Shown: positions 22,187 through 32,089 of the stretch, piece by piece
Numbering within the stretch: the stretch's first letter is position 1
Layout of the letters: each line of letters starts with the position of its first letter
Source of the DNA: Actinomycetota bacterium
GTDB lineage: Bacteria; Actinomycetota; Actinomycetes; Streptosporangiales; Streptosporangiaceae
NCBI GenBank assembly: GCA_019240215.1
Contig: JAFAYQ010000027.1
Coordinates: 1-64,000 of the forward strand
Length of the DNA stretch: 64,000 nucleotides
Reading direction: 5' to 3'
The notes under the pieces: model-generated
Database searches by the model: none
What the model was told of the DNA's origin: nothing
Seen by the model: the letters and a program-made list of their open reading frames with translations, nothing else
Program-made: the position numbers and the translations under genes

Positions 22187-23452
22187 TCACGACGTCGCCG
22201 GCGGTCTCCCCAGCCAGGTCAGCGCGGCGACCGTCAGCGCCTCGATGCCGGTGCTCAAGGTGGGCTCGATGACCGGCGCGAAGTGCGGCGAATGGTTGCC
22301 CGGCAGCGAGTCGATGCGCCCGTCGCGCACGGCAGCCAGGGCTGTCTCGTACTCCAGGCCTCCCCAGAACCAGAAAACCGTGGGCACGCCGGCGGCCTCG
22401 CCGAACACACCGACGTCCTCGCTGGCGTTGACCACCGGCATCGGCAGCAGGCGGTCCGCACCGAAATACCCGGTGAAGGCGGCGACCGTGGCCTGGGTCG
22501 CGGACGGATCGCTGACCAGCAGGGGCGCGCTGAGGGTCCAGGTCAGCTCGGGCGGCCGCGGTGCGCCACTGCTGGCGGCCTCACTGCTGACGATGCGCTC
22601 GATCGCGGCGCGGACCAGCTCACGGGTCTGCGGGGAGTAGGTCCGGATGTTGATCCCCAGCTCGGCGGCGCTGGGGATGATGTTGTCCTTGGTCCCGGCC
22701 TGCACCCGCCCGACCGTGACCACGGCGGCCTCGGCGGGCGGCACCTCCCGGGCGACGATGCCCTGCAGCCGGGTGATCACGTGCGCGGCCATCAGGACCG
22801 GGTCCACGGTGGCCTCGGGGCGTGACCCGTGCCCACCCCGGCCGTGCAGGACGATCTCGGCCGAGTCGGCCGCGGCCATCACCGGCCCGCTGGCGTGCCC
22901 GATCAGGCCGGCCGGGAGCGGGCCCACGTGCTGGCCCAGCACGATGCCCGGTTTGGGAAAGCGCTGGAGCAACCCGTCGGCGACCATGTCCCGGGCCCCC
23001 CGGGCCAGTTCCTCGGCGGGCTGGAAAACGACGAGCACGGTGCCGGACCAGGCGCCGTCCGCGCGGGCGAGCAGGGTCGCGGCGCCCACCAGGCAGGCGG
23101 CGTGCATGTCGTGCCCGCAGGCGTGCATGACCGGGACCTCAACCCCATCCTCGCCCGCGGCCCGAACCGTGCTCGCGTAGGACAGGCCGGTCTGCTCCTG
23201 GACGGGCAACGCGTCGAAGTCGGCCCGCAGCATCACCACCGGGCCGGCTCCGCGGGTGAGGACGCCGACCACCCCGGTGCCGCCGACCTTCTCGGTAACG
23301 TCGAAGCCGAGCGGCCGCAACGCCTGCGCCACCCGCTGCCCGGTGCGGTGCTCGTGCAGCGAAAGCTCGGGATGGCGGTGCAGGTCCTGGTAGAAGTCCG
23401 CCAGCTGGGCGCTCACCTCGGCTGCGCCTGCGAGTACGGTGGCGTCGGCCAT
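22187..23452 (-). CDS. M20 family amidohydrolase/peptidase
   Basis: DLHRHPELSLHEHRTGQRVA; MHACGHDMHAACLVGAATLL; FQPAEELARGARDMVADG. Confidence 0.93.
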   Translation of the reverse strand: MADATVLAGAAEVSAQLADFYQDLHRHPELSLHEHRTGQRVAQALRPLGFDVTEKVGGTGVVGVLTRGAGPVVMLRADFDALPVQEQTGLSYASTVRAAGEDGVEVPVMHACGHDMHAACLVGAATLLARADGAWSGTVLVVFQPAEELARGARDMVADGLLQRFPKPGIVLGQHVGPLPAGLIGHASGPVMAAADSAEIVLHGRGGHGSRPEATVDPVLMAAHVITRLQGIVAREVPPAEAAVVTVGRVQAGTKDNIIPSAAELGINIRTYSPQTRELVRAAIERIVSSEAASSGAPRPPELTWTLSAPLLVSDPSATQATVAAFTGYFGADRLLPMPVVNASEDVGVFGEAAGVPTVFWFWGGLEYETALAAVRDGRIDSLPGNHSPHFAPVIEPTLSTGIEALTVAALTWLGRPPATS

Positions 23453-23470
23453 GGCGTCAGGTCCTTCCGG

Positions 23471-23992
23471 TCAGGAACTGGGAACGGTGGCCGGTGACGG
23501 GGCGGGGCAGCGGTTCCCGACCGCGGCCAGCAGCCGCTGGGCCGCCGCCGCCACGCTGGCCTTGGCGCTGCTGACGCCCGCCTCCCGGCTGGGCGCGGCG
23601 GCGTAGCTGCTCGCGGCCGATTGCAACCGCGTCAGCTGCGATTTCAGCGCGTCGATCTGGCTCTGCCATTCATGCTGGCCGGAGACGGTGCGGGCGAGGT
23701 CGTCCACACTCGCCTGCATCCCTCGCGTCACCGCCTGGATTTCGCTGACGTTGGCCTGGGTGATGCTGACCGAGATCAGGCTGCGCAGGGCGGCCCGCAC
23801 CGAGTTCACCTCCTGGCAGACGGTCAGGACGGGCGTGGGCGCGGCTGAGGGTGCGGCGGTCGCGCTGGCGGAGACGCTGCCGGACCCGCCAGCGGGCGAA
23901 CTGCCACCAGAACCGCAGGCGGCGGCCAGCACCGTCACCGCAGACAGCATCGCCGCGGCGACGGCCAGCCGGCCGGAGGTAACTCGCGTCAT
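23471..23992 (-). CDS. Putative secreted lipoprotein
   Basis: Signal with lipobox VTVLAAACGSGGSSPAGGS; helical C-terminal region. Confidence 0.7.
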   Translation of the reverse strand: MTRVTSGRLAVAAAMLSAVTVLAAACGSGGSSPAGGSGSVSASATAAPSAAPTPVLTVCQEVNSVRAALRSLISVSITQANVSEIQAVTRGMQASVDDLARTVSGQHEWQSQIDALKSQLTRLQSAASSYAAAPSREAGVSSAKASVAAAAQRLLAAVGNRCPAPSPATVPSS

Positions 23993-24158
23993 ATCAGCCC
24001 ACGATCGGGCCCCCGCCGCCCGCTGCGCCTCACCCGTCGCGGGCGAACCGCGAAAAACCTGGCCGCGATCACCTGGAAAGGATGATGACCCCGCGCCCGC
24101 CAGCGGTCACCATGAAGGGGTCAACGTCCGCGGATTCCGGCTGTCCGGCTGGTGACTG

Positions 24159-26651
24159 GTGCACAGTGGCTCACAGGCGCACGACCTGATCGAGAAGGCG
24201 GACCCCGTGGCCGGGACGGGTTTCTGGCGGACCTGGCGATCGATCGCGTTCGCCCCGGCCGGTGACGGGCAGCGCCGGCGGCGCGGGAGCGACGGGGTAC
24301 GCCTGGCCGCCGCGGTGCTCGTACTCGTCGTCTGCGTGCTGATCATCCGCTACGACTCCCGCATCGACCGGGCCATCGTCCAGGTCCTGCACCCGCCGCC
24401 CCGGAGCATCACCTGGCTGGTGACGGTGGTCTACCAGGCCGGGTCGGCTGGTGTCGTGGTCGTCCTGATCGGGCTGGTCCTGCTGGCTCGCCGCTGGGTG
24501 GCGGCCCGCGACCTCGCGCTGAGCGCGGTCGGCGCCGCCGTGGTCAGCGTGATTCTGGTCGTCCTGCTCGGCGGCCACGGCGGCCGCCCGGCCGGCGTCG
24601 CGATCGGCGGTTACCAGCTGAGTTTCCCGGTGCTGCGCATAGCGCTGTTCGCGGCGGTCGCGGTGGTGGCGCTGCCTTACCTGGCCCGCAGTGCCCAGCG
24701 GCTGATCGAGATTTTCATCGCCCTGGTCGCGCTGGCCACCGCGGTCGGCGGGCACGGGCTGCCGCTCAACGTCGCCGGCAGCCTGGCCATCGGCTGGGGG
24801 GTGGCGGCGGCCGTCCGGCTCGGGTTCGGCTCGCCGCTGGGCCTGCCCTCGGCCGATGACGTCCGGCTGCTGCTGGCGGAGCTCGGAATCCGGGCCGGCC
24901 ACCTGACTCCGGCCCCGCGGCAGGTCTGGGGGGTGGCCAAGTTCCAGGCCGAGGAGCTCCACCCGCCGGGGGTGGCCGGGGCCAACGGCGGGGCCGCGGC
25001 CGGCCGTCTCGACATCGCGGTCTACGGGCGGGACGCGGCCGACGCCCGGCTGCTGACCAAGCTGGGCCGGTTCGTGTTCTACCGGGCCTCCGGGCCGAGC
25101 CTCACCATCACCCGGCTGCAGCAGGTCGAGCACGAGGCCTACCTCACGCTGCGGGCGGCCCGGGCCGGTGTCGCGGTCCCCGAGGTCGCCGAGGCCGGGA
25201 AGGCCGGCCCGTCCGGCGACGCGCTTCTGGTCGGCCGGAGGCCGGCCGGGCGGGCGGTCCTGGCGCTGCCGGACGCCGATGCCGCCGAGATCAGTGACGC
25301 GTGGCTCGATGACCTGTACCGGCAGCTGCTGGCCCTGCGGTCGGCGCGCATCGCCCACGGCGGGATCAGCGGCGACGCGCTGCTCGCCGACCTGGTGACG
25401 CAGACCGCCGTGCTCACGGACTTCCGTAACGCCGCGGTGACCGCCTCGCCCGGTCAGCTCGACCGGGACCTGGCCGGAGCCATCGCCGCGACGGCGGTGG
25501 CCGTCGGCCCGGACCGGGCGGCTGGCGCCGCCGCCCGCTGCCTGCCGCCGGACGTGCTGCGGGACGCCCTCCAGCATCTTCAGCGGGCCGCCCTCGACCC
25601 GGCGCTGAGGGGGAGCCTGCGTGGCCACCGCGGGCTGCTGGAGGACGTCCGTCAGCGCGCCGCCGAGGCGGCCTCAATCGAGGTGCCGGCGCTGATCGAG
25701 CCACGCCGCGTGAGCTGGCCGACGCTGATCATGGTCATCGGCACGCTCGTCGGCGGCTGGGCGCTGGTCGGGGTGCTGATCGACGTCTCCCAGTCCTTCG
25801 ACACCGTGATCGGGGCCAACTGGCTCTGGGTCGCGCTGGCGTTCATCCTCGCCCAGCTCGCTTACGTCGCGTCCGCCGTGGAGGCGGTCGGCAGCGTGGC
25901 CGGGCCGCTGCCGCTCGGGCGGACAGTAGCCGTCGAGGTCGCCAACTCGTTCAGCGCGCTGGCCGGCGGCCAGCCGGCGGTCTTCGCCACCCGGGTGCGC
26001 TTCTTCCAGACCCAGGGGTATGACGCCTCGGTCGCGCTGAGCTCGGGCGCCATCATGACCATTTCCAGCTGGATGGCCACCGCCGTCCTGGTCGTGTGCT
26101 CGCTGCCGTTTGCCTGGGGCTCCCTTGACGTGAAGGTGACGCCCCAGTCCGGCGGCGACTCCAAGCTGGTGTGGATCATTCTGGCCGTCGTCGTGCTGGT
26201 GGCCGTGCTGGCCGGCCTGGTGCTGGCGGTGCCCCGGCTGCGCCGCCTGGCGGCTGCGAAGATCGTGCCCAAGGCGCGGGACGTCTGGTCCAATCTGACC
26301 CTGGTCGCCCGTTCTCCGCGCAAGCTGGTCATGCTGCTGGGAGGCTCGTTCGCGGCCGAGCTGCTGGTGGCGATGGCCCTGTCGGTCTCACTGCGGGCCT
26401 TTGATGATCATCTGCGGCTGCCCGTCCTGATCGTGGTCATCATGCTGGCGGCGGTCATCGGCGGTGTAGCGCCGTCGCCGGGCGGGATGGGCGTCGTGGA
26501 AGCGGGCATGATTCTGGGTCTTACGGCGGCCGGGGTGGGGGAGGCGGACGCCACCGCGGCCGTGTTCATCCAGCGGCTTTTCACGTCCTACCTGCCGCCG
26601 ATCTGGGGCTGGCTCACCCTGGTCTGGATGCGCAGGCGGGAATACCTGTAG
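24159..26651 (+). CDS. Large membrane protein: N-terminal TM region, kinase-like middle domain, C-terminal LPG-synthase-like TM (UPF0104) domain
   Basis: 830 aa; middle RIAHGGISGDALLADLVTQTAVLTDFRNAAV; C-terminal IGGVAPSPGGMGVVEAGMILGLTAAGVGEADATAAVFIQRLFTSYLPPIWGW. Confidence 0.85.
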   Translation: MHSGSQAHDLIEKADPVAGTGFWRTWRSIAFAPAGDGQRRRRGSDGVRLAAAVLVLVVCVLIIRYDSRIDRAIVQVLHPPPRSITWLVTVVYQAGSAGVVVVLIGLVLLARRWVAARDLALSAVGAAVVSVILVVLLGGHGGRPAGVAIGGYQLSFPVLRIALFAAVAVVALPYLARSAQRLIEIFIALVALATAVGGHGLPLNVAGSLAIGWGVAAAVRLGFGSPLGLPSADDVRLLLAELGIRAGHLTPAPRQVWGVAKFQAEELHPPGVAGANGGAAAGRLDIAVYGRDAADARLLTKLGRFVFYRASGPSLTITRLQQVEHEAYLTLRAARAGVAVPEVAEAGKAGPSGDALLVGRRPAGRAVLALPDADAAEISDAWLDDLYRQLLALRSARIAHGGISGDALLADLVTQTAVLTDFRNAAVTASPGQLDRDLAGAIAATAVAVGPDRAAGAAARCLPPDVLRDALQHLQRAALDPALRGSLRGHRGLLEDVRQRAAEAASIEVPALIEPRRVSWPTLIMVIGTLVGGWALVGVLIDVSQSFDTVIGANWLWVALAFILAQLAYVASAVEAVGSVAGPLPLGRTVAVEVANSFSALAGGQPAVFATRVRFFQTQGYDASVALSSGAIMTISSWMATAVLVVCSLPFAWGSLDVKVTPQSGGDSKLVWIILAVVVLVAVLAGLVLAVPRLRRLAAAKIVPKARDVWSNLTLVARSPRKLVMLLGGSFAAELLVAMALSVSLRAFDDHLRLPVLIVVIMLAAVIGGVAPSPGGMGVVEAGMILGLTAAGVGEADATAAVFIQRLFTSYLPPIWGWLTLVWMRRREYL

Positions 26652-26730
26652 CTGCCGCGCCTGGTAGGCCAGCATGGCCAGCCGGGGCCACCAGGGGCCA
26701 GGTCACCTTTCCCGGGTGATGTGGTGGAGC

Positions 26731-28104
26731 TCAGCCCGCGAAACCCGGCGGTGCGTCGACGGTCTCGGCCGCCATGCCGCGGGCGAGCTGAGCATGGTCG
26801 CGCTCGTTCTGGTCCGCGTACCGCTGGGCGAACCGGGTCATCGCGTTGGTGAAGGCGGGGCCCTTACCGAGGTAGCCGCCGATGGCGACGGGGTCGCCGG
26901 TCCGGGCGTGGGCCCGCGCGAGTGCCTCGCCGCAGGCCGTGGCGAACGCGGCCAGCCGGGGAGCGATCAGCTCGGTGGTTGGGATGATCTTCATGTCGCG
27001 GAACTGGCGCACGTAGTAGTCCCGGCCGTGCAGCGAGCCCCAGCCGACGAAGATGTCGGTGGCGCTCTGGATCAGCCGCTTGCCGTTGATCACCCGCGCA
27101 CCGTGATTCTCGTGCCGGCTGGGCCGCGTGTACGCCTCGTAGACCGACGGCCCCGCCTGTTTGAGCTGAAGGAACAGCGGGTCGGCCCCGCTGCGGCCCT
27201 CCAGCAGCACCAGGTAGACCTGCATGCCCACGCTGCCGACCCCGACGACCTGCCGCACCATGTCGCTGACGGTGAAGCGGTCGAACAGGGCCCGGCGGTC
27301 CTCCTGGAGGGTCAGCCGGTATTCGGCCAGCAGGTGGCCAGCCACGTCAGCCTGCTCGTCGTCGCTGATCGTGACCCGGATCGGCGGCTCGGTGGTGATC
27401 CGGGGGCGTCCGTGGGCCATCGTGGTCAGCTTGGCGAAGGCCCCGCGGCTGGTGCGGCGCTTTCGTTTTTCCTCGATATGGACGGAGACCCGGCCACGGT
27501 CGGCGGGCTCGAAGTAGCCGACCAGGCTGTCGGCGTGGATGCCGTCGTACCAGACGTCGAGTTCCGGCCAGCTCGCGTACTGGCGGATCCGGCCGCGGTA
27601 GGCCTCGGCGCAGGCCCGGACCGCGGCGTCGGCGGCGGGCCGGTCGAGCTGATTTTCCCGGGCCGCGACGACCAGGCTGGCGGCCAGCCGCTTCACGTCC
27701 CACTCGAACGGCCCCGGCAGGGTCTCGTCGAAGTCGCGCAGGTCGAACGACAGGTTGCGCTCCGGGGTGGCCCACAGGCCGAAGTTCAGCACGTGGGCGT
27801 CCCCGCACAGCTGCACGATCAGCCCGGAGTCGGGCTCCGCGGCCAGGTCGGCGGCCATGACCGCGGCCGCACCCCGGTAATAGGTCCACGGTGAGGCGGC
27901 CATCCGCTGATGCCGCAGGGGTACCAGCTCCGGCACCCGCAACTGGTTCTGCGCCAGAACCGTCGCCAGCGCGTCGTGGGTTCGCTCCTGGTCACCCCAG
28001 CGGCCCAGCGCGCTCCGCGGGACACGTTTGCGCGCGGCCCGGCCGGACGCCCGCCGTTCGTCAGTGGTGGCGGGCAGGTCGGGCAGGCCGGCCGGCCCGG
28101 TCAT
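26731..28104 (-). CDS. DUF2252 domain-containing protein
   Basis: ASPWTYYRGAAAVMAADLAAEPDSGLIVQLCGDAHVLNFGLWATPERNLSFDLRDFDETLPGPFEWDVKRLAASLVVAARE. Confidence 0.92.
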   Translation of the reverse strand: MTGPAGLPDLPATTDERRASGRAARKRVPRSALGRWGDQERTHDALATVLAQNQLRVPELVPLRHQRMAASPWTYYRGAAAVMAADLAAEPDSGLIVQLCGDAHVLNFGLWATPERNLSFDLRDFDETLPGPFEWDVKRLAASLVVAARENQLDRPAADAAVRACAEAYRGRIRQYASWPELDVWYDGIHADSLVGYFEPADRGRVSVHIEEKRKRRTSRGAFAKLTTMAHGRPRITTEPPIRVTISDDEQADVAGHLLAEYRLTLQEDRRALFDRFTVSDMVRQVVGVGSVGMQVYLVLLEGRSGADPLFLQLKQAGPSVYEAYTRPSRHENHGARVINGKRLIQSATDIFVGWGSLHGRDYYVRQFRDMKIIPTTELIAPRLAAFATACGEALARAHARTGDPVAIGGYLGKGPAFTNAMTRFAQRYADQNERDHAQLARGMAAETVDAPPGFAG

Positions 28105-28592
28105 GCCTCCATACCGAAGGCCTCCCGGAGCTTGGCTTCCTGCTCATCGGACAGGTTTGTGCTGATCAGCTCGGCGTCGGTGTCGGCGAACTCGGCCGCC
28201 ACCTTGTCGTAGACGGCCCCGGTGGTCAGCGCGAACAGGGCCGAGGTGCCGGGTGTGATCTTTTCCCGCACTTCGTTGATGAACTTGTCGCTGATGCCGA
28301 CGTCGCGCATGGAACCGAACAGGGCGCCGCTGGCCGCGCCGATCGCCAGGCCGAGCAGCGGGACGAAGAAGATCAGGCCGAACAGCAGTCCCCAGAAGCC
28401 GCCACTCAGCACGCCCGACTTGGTCGTGTCGTGCAGTTCGTGGGTCCGCGGTTTTTTGTGTCCCGGCTCCCAGCTCACCACCGCCGCGTCGTGCAGGTTG
28501 ATGAGCATCTGCTCGTTCAGTCGTTCCAGCTTGATCAGGGCGTTTTCGGCGCCGTAGGGCGTGCGGAACTTCCAGGCGGTCAGCGTGGCCAT
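28101..28592 (-). CDS. DUF1269-like membrane protein
   Basis: MATLTAWKFRTPYGAENALIKLERLNEQMLINLHDAAVVSW...GLLFGLIFFVPLLGLAIGAASGALFG; 4-bp overlap with DUF2252 gene. Confidence 0.85.
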   Translation of the reverse strand: MATLTAWKFRTPYGAENALIKLERLNEQMLINLHDAAVVSWEPGHKKPRTHELHDTTKSGVLSGGFWGLLFGLIFFVPLLGLAIGAASGALFGSMRDVGISDKFINEVREKITPGTSALFALTTGAVYDKVAAEFADTDAELISTNLSDEQEAKLREAFGMEA

Positions 28593-28692
28593 GAACCTCT
28601 CCTCAAGTCGGGACGATCGGCAACCCCGACCTTGATCGGCATGCGGGTCCCCGGCATCACCCTTTGCAGGTGAAGGCGCCCCCACCGGCCGG

Positions 28693-31311
28693 TCACAGCA
28701 GCTCGAGCTCCCGCGCGCGCAGGACGGCGTCCTTGCGCCTGCTGACCGCGAGCTTGCGGTAGATGGCGGCCAGGTGCGACTTGACCGTGTTGGCCGACAG
28801 GCACATCTCGTCCGCGATCTCCGTGTTCGACAAGCTGGTGGACAGGAACCGCAGGACCGACTGCTCCCGCTCGGTGAGCGGATCGGCCAGGTCGATCATC
28901 GGTAGCCGCTCGCTGCCGCTGATCGTGGTCCGCGGCCCGGCCGCGATCAGCCCCGGCCAGCCGGCCGCGACGGCGGGGTGACGGGCCAGCAGCGGAGCGA
29001 AGAACTGCTGCGCCGCCCAGAACGGCAGCACGATGTCGTCCTGGGCGAGTTCGGCGGCCCCCATGATCGTTCCCAGCGCGCTCCCCGGGTCGCCGTTCAG
29101 CAGCGCGATCCGGGCGTCGCACAGCATCGCCTCCACTAGCAGGTACCGGCTGGCCAGGGGACTGGTCGTGGTGAGGGCGACTCGTACGCAGTCCTCCGCC
29201 CGACGCCGGTCGTCCAAGGCCAGATACGCCCGCGCGCGGGGCAGCGCGGTGAGGATCGCGAGGTCGCCGCCGGCCTGACCCGCCAGCAGTTCCAGCGCGG
29301 TGTTCGGCCTCCCGAGCATGGTCTCGGCGTCGGCCAGCAGCGTCTCCCGCAGCGCTCGGGGCAACGGCAGGTCGGCGGGTTGGGGCCGGGCGAGCGCGAC
29401 GGCCCGCGCCTCGTTCACGTTCCCGCCTGCCAGCAGCAGCGTGGCCTGCCCGACGTCTCGCGCCGCGGCCAGGCCGGGATCGCTGTCGACCGCGTCGGAC
29501 AGCTGCGTCCGCTGCAGCGCCCGGGCCGCGCCGGCCAGATCGGCGGCCGCCATCAGGCGGGTCGCGGCCGCCAGTTCCAGCGCCGGGTGCAGGCTCAGGT
29601 CGCTGTGCTTGTGCAGCAGCGCGTGGGCGCGGCGGCCGGCGTCGAGGGCGTGCCGCGGCCGCGACTGCAGGCTGTCGATCAGCGCGGTCATCGCGGTGGC
29701 CTTCAGCTCCACCACGGGCGGCGCGTGCTCCCGGGCCTCGGCCGACGCCACCGCCAGCAGCGTCCTGGCCGCGTCGATCCGCCCGTGCCAGAACAGGCTG
29801 CCTGCCTGCACCAGCAGCACCGCGGCGGGCAGGCCCGGCGCGAGGCTTTCGGGGACAGTGGTCTTCTGCGCGAGCAGGCGCTCGGCGGCGGCGGCGACCG
29901 CGGTCTCGTCGCCCCGCTTCAGGCCGAGGATGAGCCGGGCCAGCGCGGCGGTGACGACGAGGTGCGGGCTGACCGGTTGGGCTGGCGTCCGTCCGTCCGC
30001 CGGCTGGCATTCCGGCCCTGACGCTTCGGCGCCTTCGGTGACCGCGCCGATCGCCAGGCTGGCGACGGCCACGGCGCAGGTCTGCTCGGAGTCGCCGTCG
30101 GCCGGGGCTGGTGGCCGCCACCGGTTCAGGCCCAGGCCGGAGAGGTCTTCGCCGTGCACGAACGCGTGCGCCAGACCACCCTGGACCAGCAGCGAGGCCG
30201 CGTAGGGCCGGTCACCGGCCTGGGCGGCCCAGCTCAGCGCCTTGCCGGGGTCGCCGCTGCGCTGGAAGTAGGCCGCCGCCCGGCGCATCAGCTCCGCCAC
30301 CTGCTGCGCCGGGTAACGGTGCAGGTCGTGGCGCAAGATCTCGCGCAGCAGCTGATGGTAGCGGAAGCGGGTCCGGGTGGCGTCGACCGGGATGACGAAC
30401 GAGTTGCTCGCGGCCAGCCCGGACAGCATGTCAGCGCACCCCGGGATCCCGGTCACCGCGCTGGACAGCGGGCCGGTCACCTCGTCGAACAAGCTGGTCT
30501 CGGTCAGCACCCGCCGGACCGGCTCGGGCTGGTGGTCGAGCACTTCGGCCATCAGGTATTCGCCGATGCTGCCCTGGCCGAGCGCCAGCTCGGACACGAA
30601 CAGCGCCGGGTACTCGGTGTTTTCCATCCGCATGGCCGACAGCCGGGCACCCGCCGCCCACCCCTCGGTCCGGGCCATGAGCAGGTTCAGATCGTCATCG
30701 GTGAGCGTGACCCGGTGGGCCGTGAGCAGCTGCTGGGTCTCGCCGCGGGTCATGGCCAGCTGCCGGGCCCGCAACTCACCCATCTGCCCGGCCAGCCGGT
30801 ACCGGTGCAGGGGGAGCAGCGGGTCGCTGCGGGCGGCCAGGATCAGGCGCAGGCGCGGCGGCAGGCCGCTGCGGACCAGCGTGTCGAGGTCGGCCAGCAC
30901 GTCCGGGTGGGTGAGCAGGTGCGCGTCATCGATGATCAGGACAGGTGGCTCCGGCGCCGCGGGCAGGCGGCCGAGCAGCGCCTGCATCCGTTCGACGGTG
31001 TCTCCGTGCGGCGCCACCGGCGGCAGCGTCCGGGCCAGCGGCCCCCAGGCCTGCAGGGCTTCCCGCAGCAGCCGCCAGAACCGGAACGGCTCGTTGTCCG
31101 CGGCGGTGACGGTGATCCAGGCCACGGAGGTCTTCGTGCGTAGCACCCAGTCCGACAGCAGGACCGTCTTGCCCGCGCCCGGTCCCGCCGCGATCAGGAT
31201 CAGCGGCCGGTCCGCGGCCCGGTCGAGGTCGGCCAGCAGCCGGGCCCGCGAGATGTGCCGCGGCGGCAGGGCAGGCACGACAAAGCGCGCGTCCAAACGC
31301 CGACCCGACAT
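28693..31311 (-). CDS. MalT-like LuxR-family ATP-binding transcriptional regulator
   Basis: LILIAAGPGAGKTVLLSDWV Walker A; PPVLIIDDAHLL; C-terminal LTEREQSVLRFLSTSLSNTEIADEMCLSANTVKSHLAAIYRKLAVSRRKDAV. Confidence 0.92.
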   Translation of the reverse strand: MSGRRLDARFVVPALPPRHISRARLLADLDRAADRPLILIAAGPGAGKTVLLSDWVLRTKTSVAWITVTAADNEPFRFWRLLREALQAWGPLARTLPPVAPHGDTVERMQALLGRLPAAPEPPVLIIDDAHLLTHPDVLADLDTLVRSGLPPRLRLILAARSDPLLPLHRYRLAGQMGELRARQLAMTRGETQQLLTAHRVTLTDDDLNLLMARTEGWAAGARLSAMRMENTEYPALFVSELALGQGSIGEYLMAEVLDHQPEPVRRVLTETSLFDEVTGPLSSAVTGIPGCADMLSGLAASNSFVIPVDATRTRFRYHQLLREILRHDLHRYPAQQVAELMRRAAAYFQRSGDPGKALSWAAQAGDRPYAASLLVQGGLAHAFVHGEDLSGLGLNRWRPPAPADGDSEQTCAVAVASLAIGAVTEGAEASGPECQPADGRTPAQPVSPHLVVTAALARLILGLKRGDETAVAAAAERLLAQKTTVPESLAPGLPAAVLLVQAGSLFWHGRIDAARTLLAVASAEAREHAPPVVELKATAMTALIDSLQSRPRHALDAGRRAHALLHKHSDLSLHPALELAAATRLMAAADLAGAARALQRTQLSDAVDSDPGLAAARDVGQATLLLAGGNVNEARAVALARPQPADLPLPRALRETLLADAETMLGRPNTALELLAGQAGGDLAILTALPRARAYLALDDRRRAEDCVRVALTTTSPLASRYLLVEAMLCDARIALLNGDPGSALGTIMGAAELAQDDIVLPFWAAQQFFAPLLARHPAVAAGWPGLIAAGPRTTISGSERLPMIDLADPLTEREQSVLRFLSTSLSNTEIADEMCLSANTVKSHLAAIYRKLAVSRRKDAVLRARELELL

Positions 31312-31446
31312 CGAGGCCCCTCCCCGGCTGAGGCACCATGATCTCGCTTTTCGGACTTTAACATTTCGGCAAGCCACCCGAAAGGAAGGAGGCGGGCCGT
31401 GCTCACGCGGTAAAGCCTGAATAGAGGGCACCGGGGATTGGGAGCC

Positions 31447-31770
31447 ATGGCTTTGGACCTGTGCTATGAGATCCGCGTAGCGGGCCGGCTCGATGAGGCG
31501 CTGGCCGCGGCGGCGTTCGGCGGCCTGACCGTCAAGGTCCGCGGCGGCGTCACCATTCTGCGGGGCAACCTGGACCAGGCGGCCCTGCACGGCGTCCTCG
31601 AGCGCATCCGATCGCTGCACCTCGAACTGCTCGACGCCCGCCGCACCCGCCGCTTTCCCAGTCCCGATCCAGCCCGGTGGGGTGACCGCCCCGATCCCGG
31701 AGGAGGCCCCGATGGCAGCTCACGCCTACGAGATCAGGGTGGTCGGATCGCTGGGGCCCGCGGCTCGTGA
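31447..31770 (+). CDS. Small YEIRV-type protein, copy 1
   Basis: MALDLCYEIRVAGRLDEALAAAAFGGLTVKVRGGVTILRGNLDQAALHGVLERIRSLHLELLDARR... Confidence 0.75.
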   Translation: MALDLCYEIRVAGRLDEALAAAAFGGLTVKVRGGVTILRGNLDQAALHGVLERIRSLHLELLDARRTRRFPSPDPARWGDRPDPGGGPDGSSRLRDQGGRIAGARGS

Positions 31771-31924
31771 CGCCTTCGGCGGCGCCGAGGTCGAAGTTGA
31801 GCCCACCGCCACCGTCATCTCCGCCCGGCTCGACCAGGCGGCCCTTCATGCCCTGCTGGATCAGGTACGCGCCCTGGGCCTGGAATTGATCGATATCAAA
31901 CAGTTCCCCGATATGCCTGGCTAG
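31712..31924 (+). CDS. Small YEIRV-type protein, copy 2 (overlaps copy 1 out of frame)
   Basis: GGAGGAG RBS; MAAHAYEIRVVGSLGPAARDAFGGAEVEVEPTATVISARLDQAALHALLDQVRALGLELIDIKQFPDMPG. Confidence 0.78.
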   Translation: MAAHAYEIRVVGSLGPAARDAFGGAEVEVEPTATVISARLDQAALHALLDQVRALGLELIDIKQFPDMPG

Positions 31925-31978
31925 TTTCCGCCTCAGGAACAAACTCAATCAACAATTTGGGCGAAAGCCGGTAGGCCT

Positions 31979-32089
31979 GTGAACGCGTCTCTGCTGGCCA
32001 TTCTCAACGACCACGAGCGGTTGCTGGTGGCCGAGACCGAGCGGGCGGCGCTCGCCTCCCTCGGCGAGGACGCCGCGGTCAGTCGATGA
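31979..32089 (+). CDS. Short ORF (36 aa), possible truncated gene remnant
   Basis: VNASLLAILNDHERLLVAETERAALASLGEDAAVSR*; ends abruptly and overlaps the 3' end of the next gene. Confidence 0.35.
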   Translation: MNASLLAILNDHERLLVAETERAALASLGEDAAVSR

